DNA of 64,000 nucleotides from Ignavibacteriaceae bacterium (GTDB lineage Bacteria > Bacteroidota > Ignavibacteria > Ignavibacteriales > Ignavibacteriaceae), in contig JACAFB010000031.1 of assembly GCA_013388545.1 (NCBI GenBank), positions 1 through 64,000 of the forward strand. The letters are read 5' to 3'. The notes under the pieces were generated by a model. That model searched no databases. It was not told the origin of the DNA and saw nothing but the letters and a program-made list of their open reading frames with translations. The number at the start of each line of letters is the position of its first letter. The first letter of the stretch is position 1. Below, piece after piece: positions 63,924 through 64,000 of the stretch. Position numbers and translations under genes: made by a program.

Positions 63924-64000
63924 TAAACTTTTGTGGAATAATCTGTGGGTTTTAACTCAACGCTAATCTTTTCAAAAATTAAATGGAACTAAGGAAAGAT

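Noticed and set aside
63924-64000. Possible tail of another minus-strand gene ending ...KISVELKPTDYSTKV just before the broken membrane-protein gene (TAATG overlap)
   Set aside because: The frame has an in-frame TAG 22 codons upstream and runs out at the window edge; too little to call a gene, although the overlap is suggestive and a third frame break is possible.
1-64000. CRISPR arrays, insertion sequences, integrases, prophage or rRNA genes
   Set aside because: Looked for direct repeats with spacers, transposase or integrase motifs and rRNA sequence; none found.

Overview
The window is AT-rich bacterial chromosome with tightly packed, largely house-keeping genes. Several signs point to the Ignavibacteria / Chlorobi-Bacteroidota side of the tree: a subtilase with a C-terminal type IX secretion (Por) sorting domain, promoters of the TTG-N19/20-TAnnTTTG type used by the Bacteroidota primary sigma factor, few strong Shine-Dalgarno sequences, many TTG/GTG starts, and small families typical of this group (DUF2911-TPR, LytR_C, short Ppx/GppA). 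This assignment is inference from gene content. There are no rRNAs, insertion sequences, prophage genes or CRISPR arrays. One tRNA (Arg, CCG) is present.

Layout. 1-12.7 kb: the end of an ABC-F ATPase, a ROK sugar kinase, rsmA, a PAP2-type phosphatase and ubiE on the + strand, then a long minus-strand run (lipoprotein, rdgB, a Cys/His-metal amidohydrolase of the MTA/SAH deaminase type, an AhpD-like protein, a rhomboid protease, DUF2911-TPR, DUF1028-TPR and a CocE/NonD hydrolase). 12.8-16.6 kb: a two-gene xanthine dehydrogenase (FeS/FAD subunit and molybdopterin subunit). 16.6-32 kb: uvrA, yigZ, a MarR regulator, an O-methyltransferase, the T9SS subtilase, lepB-lepA, Ppx/GppA, a GT9 glycosyltransferase, deoxynucleoside kinase, folK-folB, a DMT exporter and pgeF. 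32-40 kb: surE, phzF, a vWA membrane protein and comF on +, then argS, rsfS, a LytR_C protein and a secreted protein on -.

40.1-47.7 kb is the most interesting part: a complete tryptophan operon trpL-trpE-trpG-trpD-trpC-trpF-aroF-trpB-trpA. It is preceded by a TAnnTTTG promoter, a 27-codon leader peptide with four consecutive Trp codons, and a mutually exclusive antiterminator/terminator pair, so it should be controlled by ribosome-mediated attenuation. The DAHP synthase inside the operon is split by a -1 frame change at a perfect A_AAA_AAG heptamer (the dnaX-type slippery sequence). Whether this is programmed frameshifting, transcriptional slippage, a mutation or a homopolymer sequencing error cannot be decided from the sequence.

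47.7-64 kb: ridA, mazG, phoH, a LysM protein, a coiled-coil lipoprotein, radC (no ATG/GTG/TTG start; an ATT with an ideal Shine-Dalgarno is the best candidate), an LpoA-like TPR/periplasmic-binding protein, a TPR protein, guaA, gcvH, accC-accB-efp, a YfgM-like TPR protein, tRNA-Arg, an outer-membrane barrel, a PHP-domain protein, a gene-less 0.6 kb, a TPR protein, and at the edge a cytochrome b / ferric-reductase-like membrane protein whose middle third lies in a different frame from both ends (two compensating indels). Two genes with homopolymer-associated frame breaks in one window mean that assembly error has to be kept in mind.
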